38,422 nt of DNA from positions 1 through 38,422 of the forward strand of contig NCEH01000049.1 in assembly GCA_002304505.1 (NCBI GenBank). Direction: 5' to 3'. The DNA comes from Rhizobiales bacterium 32-66-11. Lineage in GTDB: Bacteria; Pseudomonadota; Alphaproteobacteria; Rhizobiales; Xanthobacteraceae. The notes below the pieces were generated by a model. It made no database searches. It was not told the origin of the DNA and was given only the letters and a program-made list of their open reading frames with translations. Within the stretch, counting starts at the first letter, position 1. Each line of letters starts with the position of its first letter. A program made the position numbers and the translations under genes. Below are positions 9,200 through 18,101 of the stretch, piece by piece.

Positions 9200-12100
9200 A
9201 TGAATCTCTCCAAATTCTTCATCGACCGCCCGATCTTCGCGGGCGTGCTCTCGGTCCTGATCTTCCTCGGCGGTCTGCTGGCGCTGCGGGTGATGCCGAT
9301 TTCCGAATATCCCGAGGTGGTGCCGCCCCAGATCGTGGTGCGCGCGAACTATCCCGGTGCCAATCCCAAGGTGATCGCGGAGACCGTCTCGACCCCCATC
9401 GAAGAACAGATCAACGGCGTGGAAGGCATGCTCTACATGAGCAGCCAGACCACCACCGATGGCCTGATGACGCTGACGGTCACCTTCAAGCTCGGCACCG
9501 ATCCCGACAAGGCCCAGCAATTGGTGCAGAACCGCGTCTCCCAGGCCGAACCACGCCTGCCGGAGGACGTGCGCCGCCTCGGCATCACCACCATCAAGAG
9601 TTCGCCCGACCTGATGCTGGTGGTTCATCTGTTGTCGCCCAACGGGCGCTACGACATGACGTACCTGCGCAATTACGCGGTGCTGAACGTGAAGGACCGC
9701 CTCGCCCGCATCGCCGGCGTCGGCGACGTGCAATTGTTCGGTTCGGGCGATTATTCCATGCGCGTGTGGCTCGACCCGCAGAAGGTGGCCGAGCACGGGC
9801 TGTCCGCCAGCGACGTGGTGGCCGAGATCCAGGCCCAGAACGTGCAGGCCGCCGCCGGAACCGTGGGCGCCTCGCCCGGCGTGGACGGGCTGGACCTGCA
9901 ACTCTCGGTGAATGCACAAGGCCGCCTGCAAACGGAAGAGGAGTTCGGCGACATCGTCGTGAAGAGCGGCGACAATGGCGAAGTGGTGCGCCTGCGCGAC
10001 ATCGCCCGCATCGAACTGGGCGCCGCCGATTATGCCCTGCGCTCGCTGCTGAACAACAAGTCCGCCGTCGCCGTGCCGGTGTTCCAGGCGCCCGGATCGA
10101 ACGCCATCCGCATCGCCGACGAAGTTCGCCGGGTCATGGCCGAAATCAAGGAGAACATGCCCGACGGAGTGGATTATTCCATCGTTTACGACACCACACA
10201 GTTCGTTCGCGCCTCCATCGACGCGGTGATCCACACTCTGCTGGAAGCGGTGCTGCTGGTGGTTCTGGTGGTGATTTTGTTCCTCCAGACCTGGCGCGCC
10301 TCCATCATCCCGCTGCTGGCGGTGCCGGTCTCGATCGTCGGCACATTCGGCGTGATGTATGTTTTCGGCTTCTCCATCAATGCCTTGACCTTGTTCGGCC
10401 TGGTGCTCGCCATCGGCATCGTGGTCGATGACGCCATCGTCGTGGTGGAGAATGTGGAGCGCAACATCGAGCAGGGCCTCGCCCCGCGCGAAGCCACTTA
10501 TCGCGCCATGAAGGAAGTCTCGGGGCCGATCATCGCCATTGCTTTGGTGCTGATCGCTGTGTTCGTGCCCCTCGCCTTCATCACCGGCCTATCAGGCCAA
10601 TTCTACAAGCAATTCGCCCTGACCATCGCCATTTCAACTGTGATTTCGGCGGTGAATTCTCTCACCCTCTCGCCCGCTTTGGCGGCTCTTCTTCTGCGCG
10701 GCCACGATGCGCCGAAGGATCGCCTGACCCGCATCATGGACCGCTCGCTCGGCTGGCTGTTCCGCGGCTTCAACTCGGTCTTTACCCGCGGGTCGCGCGC
10801 CTATGGCAATGGGGTGAAGGGCGCGATTTCCCGCAAGGGCATCATGGTCGCCTTCTACCTGGTGCTGGTCGGCTGCACCGTGGTGCTGTTTCGCGCGGTG
10901 CCGGGCGGCTTTGTGCCGGCGCAGGACAAGCAATATCTGGTCGGCTTCGCCCAATTGCCGGACGGTGCGACCCTCGACCGCACGGAAGAGGTCATCCGCC
11001 GCATGAGCGACATCGCGCTCCAGCAGCCGGGCGTGGAATCAGCCATCGCCTTTCCCGGCCTGTCCATCAATGGATTCACCAACAGCTCCAATTCCGGCAT
11101 CGTCTTCGTCGGCCTCAAGGCGTTCGAGGAGCGCAAGGCGCCGGAGCTGAACGGCGGCGCCATCGCCATGCAGCTGAACCAGAAATTCGCCTCCATCAGC
11201 GAAGCCATCATCGCCATGTTCCCGCCCCCGCCGGTGCAGGGGCTGGGCACCATCGGCGGCTTCAAGCTGCAATTGGAGGATCGCGCCGGGTTCGGCTATG
11301 AGGCCCTGGACGAAGCCACCAAGGCGTTCATGGCCAAGGCCATGCAGCAGCCCGAGCTCGTCGGCCTGTTCTCCTCCTACCAGGTGAACGTGCCCCAATT
11401 GTTCGCCGACATCGACCGCACCAAGGCGCGCCAGCTCGGCGTCGCCGTGACGGACGTGTTCAACACCATGCAGATCTATTTGGGCTCGTCTTATGTGAAC
11501 GATTTCAACAAGTTCGGCCGCACCTACACGGTGCGCGTCCAGGCCGATGCGCCGTTCCGCGCCCGGCCGGAGGACGTGGGCCAGCTCAAGGTGCGCTCCA
11601 AGACCGGCGAAATGGTGCCGCTCTCCGCTTTGCTGAAGGTGCGCTCGGCGGCGGGACCGGAACGGGCCATGCGCTATAACGGCTTCCTCTCGGCGGATGT
11701 GAACGGCGGGCCGGCACCCGGCTTCTCCTCCGGCGAGGCGCAGGCGGCCATCGAGCGGGTCGCGGCCGAAACCCTGCCCAAGGGCTTCGGCTTCGAATGG
11801 ACCGAATTGACCTATCAGGACATCCTGGCGGGCAATTCGGCGATCTGGGTGTTCCCGCTCTCCATCTTCCTGGTGTTCCTGGTCCTCGCCGCCCAATACG
11901 AGAGCCTCACCTTGCCGCTGGCGATCATCATGATCGTGCCCATGGGCTTGCTCGCGGCCATGGCCGGGGTGTGGCTCAGCGCCGGGGACAATAATGTGTT
12001 CACCCAGATTGGCCTGATCGTGCTGGTGGGCCTGTCGGCGAAGAATGCGATTCTGATCGTGGAGTTCGCCCGCGAGCTGGAATTCCAGGGGCGAAAGCCG

Positions 12101-12436
12101 ATCGAGGCCGCCATTGAGGCGAGCCGGCTGCGCTTGCGGCCGATCCTCATGACCTCGCTGGCCTTTATCATGGGCGTGGTGCCGCTGGTCACCTCCACCG
12201 GCGCGGGTGCGGAAATGCGCCACGCCATGGGCGTCGCGGTGTTCGCCGGCATGATCGGGGTGACGGTGTTCGGCATTTTCCTCACGCCGGTCTTCTACGT
12301 GCTGCTGCGCAAGCTCGCTGGCAACCGCCCCCTGGTGCAGCATGGCGAAGTCCTGCCGGATCTTCACCCCGTGCCCGGTGGCCATGACACCGACGGGCAC
12401 GACGCGCCCCATCCCGCGCCATCGCACGCGTCCTGA
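9200..12436 (+). CDS. RND multidrug efflux permease (HAE1 family, MexF/AcrB-like)
   Basis: A 1078-residue proton-driven trimeric exporter of the inner membrane. It begins with the typical NLSKFFIDRPIFAGVLS first helix, has two large periplasmic loops and about 12 membrane segments. The proton-relay residues are visible: the Asp pair in GIVVDDAIVVVENVERN (helix 4) and the Lys in GLSAKNAILIVEFARE (helix 10). A good GGAGG precedes the ATG. It pairs with the adaptor upstream; no outer-membrane channel gene follows, so the pump must use a channel encoded elsewhere. The C-terminal tail is His- and Asp-rich. The operon ends in a hairpin terminator 22 bases downstream. The substrate cannot be predicted. 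Confidence 0.97.
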   Translation: MNLSKFFIDRPIFAGVLSVLIFLGGLLALRVMPISEYPEVVPPQIVVRANYPGANPKVIAETVSTPIEEQINGVEGMLYMSSQTTTDGLMTLTVTFKLGTDPDKAQQLVQNRVSQAEPRLPEDVRRLGITTIKSSPDLMLVVHLLSPNGRYDMTYLRNYAVLNVKDRLARIAGVGDVQLFGSGDYSMRVWLDPQKVAEHGLSASDVVAEIQAQNVQAAAGTVGASPGVDGLDLQLSVNAQGRLQTEEEFGDIVVKSGDNGEVVRLRDIARIELGAADYALRSLLNNKSAVAVPVFQAPGSNAIRIADEVRRVMAEIKENMPDGVDYSIVYDTTQFVRASIDAVIHTLLEAVLLVVLVVILFLQTWRASIIPLLAVPVSIVGTFGVMYVFGFSINALTLFGLVLAIGIVVDDAIVVVENVERNIEQGLAPREATYRAMKEVSGPIIAIALVLIAVFVPLAFITGLSGQFYKQFALTIAISTVISAVNSLTLSPALAALLLRGHDAPKDRLTRIMDRSLGWLFRGFNSVFTRGSRAYGNGVKGAISRKGIMVAFYLVLVGCTVVLFRAVPGGFVPAQDKQYLVGFAQLPDGATLDRTEEVIRRMSDIALQQPGVESAIAFPGLSINGFTNSSNSGIVFVGLKAFEERKAPELNGGAIAMQLNQKFASISEAIIAMFPPPPVQGLGTIGGFKLQLEDRAGFGYEALDEATKAFMAKAMQQPELVGLFSSYQVNVPQLFADIDRTKARQLGVAVTDVFNTMQIYLGSSYVNDFNKFGRTYTVRVQADAPFRARPEDVGQLKVRSKTGEMVPLSALLKVRSAAGPERAMRYNGFLSADVNGGPAPGFSSGEAQAAIERVAAETLPKGFGFEWTELTYQDILAGNSAIWVFPLSIFLVFLVLAAQYESLTLPLAIIMIVPMGLLAAMAGVWLSAGDNNVFTQIGLIVLVGLSAKNAILIVEFARELEFQGRKPIEAAIEASRLRLRPILMTSLAFIMGVVPLVTSTGAGAEMRHAMGVAVFAGMIGVTVFGIFLTPVFYVLLRKLAGNRPLVQHGEVLPDLHPVPGGHDTDGHDAPHPAPSHAS

Positions 12437-12458
12437 CGCCGCGACCCGCTGAAACGAG

Positions 12459-12485
12459 AAAAGCCGCCCCCATGGGCGGCTTTTT
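12459..12485 (+). terminator. rho-independent terminator after the RND operon
   Basis: A perfect 7-bp stem GCCGCCC (12463-12469) / GGGCGGC (12474-12480) has a CCAT loop, an A-run on the left and TTTTT on the right, starting 22 bases after the pump stop. The A-run before the stem means it may also serve the converging minus-strand gene that ends at 12513. Confidence 0.9.
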
Positions 12486-12512
12486 CATTTGGGGATACGG
12501 ATCGAGGACGGC

Positions 12513-14243
12513 TCAGAGCTCGGCCGGCTTCGCAAGCGCGGCCAGCACCGGCCCGGCCACCGTCATCGCATCGGCCGCGACCGCCAGAAACGGCTGGCAG
12601 ACGGCCATCGGTTCGGGCTGGAATCTTGCCCGCGTGCAAAAGGTGTTGAACGGTGCCGCAAAGGCCGCGATCCCGTCCGTGACTTCGGTCGAGACCGCTT
12701 CCAGCCGCTCCGAGGACGGTCCAATGCCGCTCTCGATCGGCTGGACGGCAGTGGGCAGGTCGTCGAGTCCGATGATTTCCCGGTGTGGCGGCGTGAAAAG
12801 AAGTTCGATCGCCGCGCGATTGGCGCCAATGCTTTCGAGCCGCTCCGCGGGCAGGCTCGCGCGAGAGAAAAGCCCCTTCAGATTGAACCGCCCCTGGCGC
12901 CGGCGACTCTCCTGGTTGTCGAGCAGACACAGGCAATAGCCGAAAATCTCGACATCGAACATGTGTTCCAGCGCTTGGACGAAGGATTCGAGCAGCGTGC
13001 CGTCCCACCCGATATCCACCAGCGCGACCCGCATCTTGGGGGCGAGCCCGTGGTCCAGCAGGCTACGGAACAGGCCGCGGCGATTGCGGCGCGCCACCTT
13101 GAGGATCTCCCAGCGATACGCGCCAAGGAACCGTCGCAGCAGCGGTTCTGTGGTCGAATCGATGATGACATCATCGCCGAGGCCGATGTCGGCCAGCACG
13201 AAACTGGCGGGCGCAGGAACATCCAAGCGTTGCAGCAGTTCGAAGGTCCGCAGCCCGTGCGCTCCGGCCAGAAGCATGTCGATCCGCGTATCGAAATTGC
13301 GGTCATGCGTCCCCGCCAGCATGATCACGGAGGGGCCGATGCAGAAATAGCCATGACGGGATAATTGCGGCGCATCGGGATGTTGCGAAACTCTCTCAAC
13401 GGCGGTGCCCACGCCCGGACACAGCAGCAGCAGGTCGATGTTGTCGCGCCGCGCCTGTTGATCCAGCCAATGGAGGAAGCCAGTGACCACGGGACCGCCG
13501 ACGTGGAAGCCCAGCGCTTCGCAAGATCCGGCGGGCAGCCCACTGGCCAGACGCTTCAGGCCAAACGCCACCGAGGCCGCCCCTTCCAGGGGCAGAGGCA
13601 AGGGGTCGCGATCCGGCGGGCTGTCCTCGGCAAAATCATCGGCGAGGTGAAAAATCCGCTCGGGCGCCACATCGAGTTCATGGGCGATGCGCATCGCCAG
13701 GGCCGCCGCATCGGGCGAACCCGTTCCATCGTGCGACAGGAAAAGCGGCACCTGAGGCAAGCTATGCTGCGCCAGCAATTCCTCGAAAAAGGCGGCGGGG
13801 AGATGGGTCGACCCAGCAAGGGCCGCACGCCCATTGGCGGCAGTTTCCCGGAACATGGCTTCCACGCGCGGGCTAGGAAGCCACAGGGCAAGCTCGAACC
13901 GGCATTCGGTACGCTTGGCGAGATTGCGCTCGGTCTGGCTCGCCTCCAGGTTGGCATAGATCAGGTCGAGGGTGAACGGCTGGTCGCCCCCGGCCTGCTG
14001 CCGCGCCAAAGCCTCCGCGGCGACGCGGCGGGCCCTGAAGTCGGGCATGCCGACGCTTGCGCCCACGAGGTCGAACAGATGTTCCGGCTCCACCAATGGG
14101 CGGATGAATAAGGTCTTGCAGACATCGAACCAGACGATATCTGCCGCCTCCAAAGCCGCGTTCATTGTCAAAACCGGACCCCCTTCGCCCTTCCTCTCGC
14201 ACGGTGGCGCAAGGCCGCTGTCGCCAACACACCGCGCCGACAT
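12513..14243 (-). CDS. large HAD-like protein with degenerate motif I
   Basis: A 576-residue protein related to the HAD-like proteins often found in surface-sugar clusters, which begin with FDVFDTL. Here the motif reads FDVCKTLF: the nucleophile Asp and the Thr remain, but the second Asp is Lys. Later pieces fit the fold (LSHDGTGSPDAAAL, then IFHLADDFAEDSPPD). The C-terminal two thirds (from about residue 260) match nothing I recognise, though they contain VLADIGLGDDVI and VALVDIGWDGTLLE. The start at 14243 has a good Shine-Dalgarno (GAGGGAGG, 8 bases) right after the upstream stop; an ATG at 14165 is the alternative and would remove 26 unconserved-looking residues. Enzyme activity is uncertain. 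Confidence 0.75.
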   Translation of the reverse strand: MSARCVGDSGLAPPCERKGEGGPVLTMNAALEAADIVWFDVCKTLFIRPLVEPEHLFDLVGASVGMPDFRARRVAAEALARQQAGGDQPFTLDLIYANLEASQTERNLAKRTECRFELALWLPSPRVEAMFRETAANGRAALAGSTHLPAAFFEELLAQHSLPQVPLFLSHDGTGSPDAAALAMRIAHELDVAPERIFHLADDFAEDSPPDRDPLPLPLEGAASVAFGLKRLASGLPAGSCEALGFHVGGPVVTGFLHWLDQQARRDNIDLLLLCPGVGTAVERVSQHPDAPQLSRHGYFCIGPSVIMLAGTHDRNFDTRIDMLLAGAHGLRTFELLQRLDVPAPASFVLADIGLGDDVIIDSTTEPLLRRFLGAYRWEILKVARRNRRGLFRSLLDHGLAPKMRVALVDIGWDGTLLESFVQALEHMFDVEIFGYCLCLLDNQESRRRQGRFNLKGLFSRASLPAERLESIGANRAAIELLFTPPHREIIGLDDLPTAVQPIESGIGPSSERLEAVSTEVTDGIAAFAAPFNTFCTRARFQPEPMAVCQPFLAVAADAMTVAGPVLAALAKPAEL

Positions 14244-14257
14244 TACGCATCCCTCCC

Positions 14258-16738
14258 TCAGGAAGGAACGCGGAATGTCAGGTCGTTCGGATGCAAATTA
14301 GGGGAGAAGAAGGGATCCCGCATGAAGAAAAGTGGATGCGCCACGTCCAGCCGCCTCTTGTCGGCGCGCAGGCGCGCCATTTTTTCCGCGCTGACGTGAT
14401 CGATGCCACGGCTCATGGATTCGTAATGCAGCAATTCCGCGGCCGGGCACACCACGTTGAACAGGCCCGCCTCCACCAGGCGGAAGCACAGATCCACGTC
14501 GTTATAGGCAACCGGGAATGTCTCGTCGAACCCGCCGACCGTTTCGAACTTGCTGCGCTCCACCATCAGGCATGCGCCGGTGACCGCCAGCCAGTTCGCG
14601 TCAAGCATATTGCGCGCGTAATAGCAGGGGTCCTTGGCGTTGGCGCCAAGGAAGGCATGGCTCGGACCATCGGCGATATAGACCACACCCGCGTGCTGCA
14701 CGCGCTGCGACTTGGGATACAGCAGCTTGGCGCCCACGGCACCGACATGTCTCTGCTGGGCATAGCCGATCATGCGGTCGAGCCAGTCGGGGGTGATCAC
14801 TTCGGTATCGTCGTTGAGGAACAGCAGAATCTCGCCCGATGAGGCGCGCACACCGACATTGCAGAGCGCCGAGAAATTGAACGGGAAATTGTGCCGCACC
14901 ACGCGTACGCCCTCTTCCGTGGCGAGGCTGTCCAGATAGGCGAGGGTTTCCGCTTCGCTGGAGCCGTTATCGACGACGATGAGCTCGATATTCTGATAGC
15001 TGCTCTTGTCCTGGATCGAACGCAGGCATTGCCGCAGCACGGCCCAATTGTTCTTGGACGGGATGATGATCGAGACGCGCGGCGCCTCCACCACATCGTA
15101 ACGCACCCGCATATAGGCTTTCAGGCCTTCCACCGGCTCGCACGTGCCGCTGACGCCCCGCCGCTGCATCGCCTCCAGGCGCAGCCGCACCGCGGCCGAA
15201 AGCGCTTCCGGCTTGGCGTCGAACTCTGCTGCCGCCGAGCCCGGCATGATGCGCCAATGACGAAGTGGCCCGACTTTCAGCGCCAGGCTGCGGCGCACGC
15301 AGCTGACGTGGCACGTGTACATGAGGCTCATGAGCGTGTCGGGCGACCAATCCGGCTTGAAGAACGGCTCCACAAACGTGCCGTTGGTCGCGATCTTGTC
15401 CTCATCGCTATAGATGAAGTCGGGATCATCCCGATCAATGCAGGCCGCGAGCTCGTAGAGGCAATCCTCGGTCAGCTCGTCGTCATGGTCGAGAAAGACC
15501 AGGAAATCCCCGCCCGCAAGTGCGATGGCTTCATTGGTCGCGCCGGAAATGCCCTTATTTTCCGTAAGATTCTTGACGATGACACGCGGGTCCTTGAGCG
15601 AGGCGAGGGCCTGCCGCACCTCGTCGCGGGGGCTGCGGTCGTCCACCAGGATCAGTTCCCAGTGCGGATACCATTGCGCATCGACCGAGGCCACCATGCG
15701 GCGGAGCACGTCAAGCGGGGTATTGTAAAGCGGCACGATAATGGAGAAGCGCGGCGTCGCGCGGAAGCGTGCAATGCGCTCATCCAGATCGGCTGGGCAC
15801 CGTGGGGCGATATAGGTATAGCCTGGGGATTGGTTGCGCCATTCGTAGGTTCCGGTGCGCACCGCCGGAAGCGCACCGTCCATCATCCCCTTGCGGCCTG
15901 GCCGGAAGGCAACATGGCGAGCATGATGCCCCAAAAGCCCGGCCCGGAAAGCCGGAACAGTGGTCTTGGCCATTTTCCTGTAGCGAAACGCCCGCAACCA
16001 GCGCAACCATGTCCGCCAGACGGCACCCGGAACCGCTTGCAAGCCGGTGCCGCGTCGCCTGTCGGTCACCTGCTTCGACAGATGGTCGGCCAACGGTGAT
16101 TGCCAGGGCTCCAGGTCCGGATGCTCGTCTCGATAGGCGATCGGGCTGAAGGTCGCGTTGGGGATACGGCCCTCGGCCTCGCCATAAAGAATATAGTGCC
16201 ACAGCGGGTTCAGGGCCGCGCCGCCCACGTCCGGATAGGTCGACAGATAAAAATCGGAGTCAAAAACGGGGTTCGGCCAGCAGCCCTCGAAGCCGCCACG
16301 CAACAGGTAATCCACCACCGGCTCGACGCTGACCGAATCGGGCTGGCGATACTGATCCAGGTAGAACTGGCGGTCAAAGAGGCCGGAATCCAGAAGCAGC
16401 CGGCAATTGGCCTCGAGCTCCCCTGAGCCAAAACGACGGATCAGCCGCCCCCGCACCCCACGCCACCCACGACGGGCCGACACAGGCAATGCCCGGATCA
16501 CCTGAGAGATATTATGCCGTCGACGCCGCTCGACCTCGGCACGCGCAAGGGCCGCTTCGAGGCGCAGGCTCAGATTCCCTAGTTCGGTCTCCTGCTGGCG
16601 TATGCGCTCTTCGGCGCGGGCGATTTCCTTGTCCAACGTCGCCCGAAGCGCTGCCAGTTCCGCCGCGTGCCCCCCGTCCATCTCCATCAACACGTTCGCT
16701 CCCAGCGGCCTCAAGAGATTGCGAGCCGGCTTATTCAC
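14258..16738 (-). CDS. large two-domain GT2 glycosyltransferase
   Basis: An 826-residue protein with a GTG start and weak Shine-Dalgarno; an internal ATG about 17 codons in is possible. Order: a coiled coil (about 25-75); FD-x-x-FYL-x-x-Y-type repeats (about 120-220) containing HYILYGEAEGR; a first GT2 domain from FSIIVPLYN (331) with ILVDDRSP and FLDHDDEL (415-421); and a second GT2 domain from VSIIIPSKN (about 555) with VVDNGSS and FLNDDTEVITPDWL. It probably adds two sugars to a surface glycan from the cytoplasmic side. The first GT2 domain lacks the usual stretch with GSQDYDL between the VG of LALKVG and HWRIMPGS (about residues 490-495), an apparent in-frame deletion. Its donor sugars are unknown. 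Confidence 0.88.
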   Translation of the reverse strand: MNKPARNLLRPLGANVLMEMDGGHAAELAALRATLDKEIARAEERIRQQETELGNLSLRLEAALARAEVERRRRHNISQVIRALPVSARRGWRGVRGRLIRRFGSGELEANCRLLLDSGLFDRQFYLDQYRQPDSVSVEPVVDYLLRGGFEGCWPNPVFDSDFYLSTYPDVGGAALNPLWHYILYGEAEGRIPNATFSPIAYRDEHPDLEPWQSPLADHLSKQVTDRRRGTGLQAVPGAVWRTWLRWLRAFRYRKMAKTTVPAFRAGLLGHHARHVAFRPGRKGMMDGALPAVRTGTYEWRNQSPGYTYIAPRCPADLDERIARFRATPRFSIIVPLYNTPLDVLRRMVASVDAQWYPHWELILVDDRSPRDEVRQALASLKDPRVIVKNLTENKGISGATNEAIALAGGDFLVFLDHDDELTEDCLYELAACIDRDDPDFIYSDEDKIATNGTFVEPFFKPDWSPDTLMSLMYTCHVSCVRRSLALKVGPLRHWRIMPGSAAAEFDAKPEALSAAVRLRLEAMQRRGVSGTCEPVEGLKAYMRVRYDVVEAPRVSIIIPSKNNWAVLRQCLRSIQDKSSYQNIELIVVDNGSSEAETLAYLDSLATEEGVRVVRHNFPFNFSALCNVGVRASSGEILLFLNDDTEVITPDWLDRMIGYAQQRHVGAVGAKLLYPKSQRVQHAGVVYIADGPSHAFLGANAKDPCYYARNMLDANWLAVTGACLMVERSKFETVGGFDETFPVAYNDVDLCFRLVEAGLFNVVCPAAELLHYESMSRGIDHVSAEKMARLRADKRRLDVAHPLFFMRDPFFSPNLHPNDLTFRVPS

Positions 16739-17252
16739 TTATACCGCCCGTCATGCCGGAGTGTGGTCAGCACCCCGAAGAACGGTGCGCGCATCTCACA
16801 CGACGAAGCCTATCGCCTTACCTCAAAATAAATTATCTTTGTAATGTGATTATCTGGACGAATTCGCATCTGAAGCTGCGCACGCCCATTTGAGCATGAA
16901 TGATACCCTGGCGCCCCGCCTGATCGCAAGCAAATGTGCTGGCAGCAAGGAGAAGGCGGGAGATTTGACACGATAAACACGTGAATACACGCAGCCGCGC
17001 GCGCTCCGCCCGCGTCAAGCGGCCCTGGCCATTTCGGATGAACGCTGGGCATTGCCAGATGGCGCCGGCAACGGGAAGGGGAGATAGCTCAATCCCCTGC
17101 GGCCGGGGCCCGCCCGGCACTTCAGTCGACCGTCAGACTCGATGGACACGCGGCCCGACATCGCGCGTCGCCGACCGACAGGGCGGAAACGCGATCCGAA
17201 CCTGGAATGGTTGGCACCAGGACCCCCATACCCTCAGCGGAGGGAAAGCCCC
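16739..17252. other. 514-bp gap without a recognisable gene
   Basis: No credible coding frame on either strand. The part at 16810-16990 is AT-rich and probably holds the minus-strand promoter of the large GT2 gene; the best but weak pair is TTGCGA-18-TATCAT, read leftward near 16904-16933. The part nearer the wzz-like stop (17050-17250) is GC-rich. A small CCCTC/GAGGG stem (17232-17245) lacks a T-run and is not a clear terminator. Confidence 0.5.
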
Positions 17253-18101
17253 TCAGACCTCGGTCGTTTCATCGCGCACCGATGCCCCTATGACCGTCGC
17301 ATAAATGACCGTGACAAGGAGGCCCACGAGCGCACCGACCCCGGCCATGCGCAGGGGAGAACCCAGCAAGGAGAATTCCACCTGAGGCACTGTCAACAAC
17401 CGCGTCGGCTTCAATTCGGAACGTCGAAACTCAACCCGAGCATCCTCATAGGCCCGCTTGCTCTTCGTCATGTTGACCGCCAAATCGCGGCGCAGCATTT
17501 CCAGCATCGAGGTTTTCGCAAGATCGCCCGGGTTGGTCGAATTGATGCTTTCGGACAGGCGTTCGTTCACCTGATTGTAGAGTCGCGCGGTTTCCTGGTA
17601 ATCCGCTTGAGCGCGATCCTCGGCGTCGCGCAGGATTTGGCGCGCTTCTTGAAGCTTCTGATCATGATCCTCGATGAGGAGATCGGCAGCGGCCCGCACG
17701 GCCGCAAGCGCGGCCTGCGGCGTATCCGCCTTGGCACGGATTTGAAACAGGCTTTCACGGGTACGCTCGCGCACCCGCAGGTCGCCATCCCCACCGAACC
17801 TCAGGGCGGGCAAGCTGGAGGCCAAGGACGGAACGCCCGTGCGACTGGCGATGAGCTGTGCGAAGTCGGCAGATTCCATTTGCGTGATGATTTCGGCCGC
17901 GGAATCTATCGGCCGCAACTCGCAGCTGGAGATATCGGCCCCCTGCGCCGGCTTTATCTGAGCGATCTCCACCGAGACCACGGCGGAAACCTTACGGAAG
18001 AACAGCTTCTGAAGACCTACGCCCGATGCCGCCCCAAGACCCATCGCGATCACAGCAAATATGCCGATTTTCCGACCCACTTGGGCAAACTTGGTCATCA
18101 T
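17253..18101 (-). CDS. Wzz-like polysaccharide chain-length/co-polymerase protein
   Basis: A 282-residue inner-membrane protein with the polysaccharide co-polymerase layout: an N-terminal membrane helix (about residues 11-30), a periplasmic domain rich in coiled coil (about 125-200; LIEDHDQKLQEARQILRDA), and a second helix near the C-terminus (about 250-272). Such proteins set the length of O-antigen or exopolysaccharide chains. There is no kinase domain. The start at 18101 overlaps the upstream gene's stop (ATGA); a longer open frame lies inside that gene. No Wzy polymerase or Wzx flippase was recognised in the window. Sequence identity to classical Wzz is low, so the name is by architecture. 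Confidence 0.7.
   Translation of the reverse strand: MMTKFAQVGRKIGIFAVIAMGLGAASGVGLQKLFFRKVSAVVSVEIAQIKPAQGADISSCELRPIDSAAEIITQMESADFAQLIASRTGVPSLASSLPALRFGGDGDLRVRERTRESLFQIRAKADTPQAALAAVRAAADLLIEDHDQKLQEARQILRDAEDRAQADYQETARLYNQVNERLSESINSTNPGDLAKTSMLEMLRRDLAVNMTKSKRAYEDARVEFRRSELKPTRLLTVPQVEFSLLGSPLRMAGVGALVGLLVTVIYATVIGASVRDETTEV

Noticed and set aside
14891..16099. 402-codon plus-strand frame antisense to the large GT2 gene
   Set aside because: Mirror-frame shadow of a gene with clear GT2 motifs.
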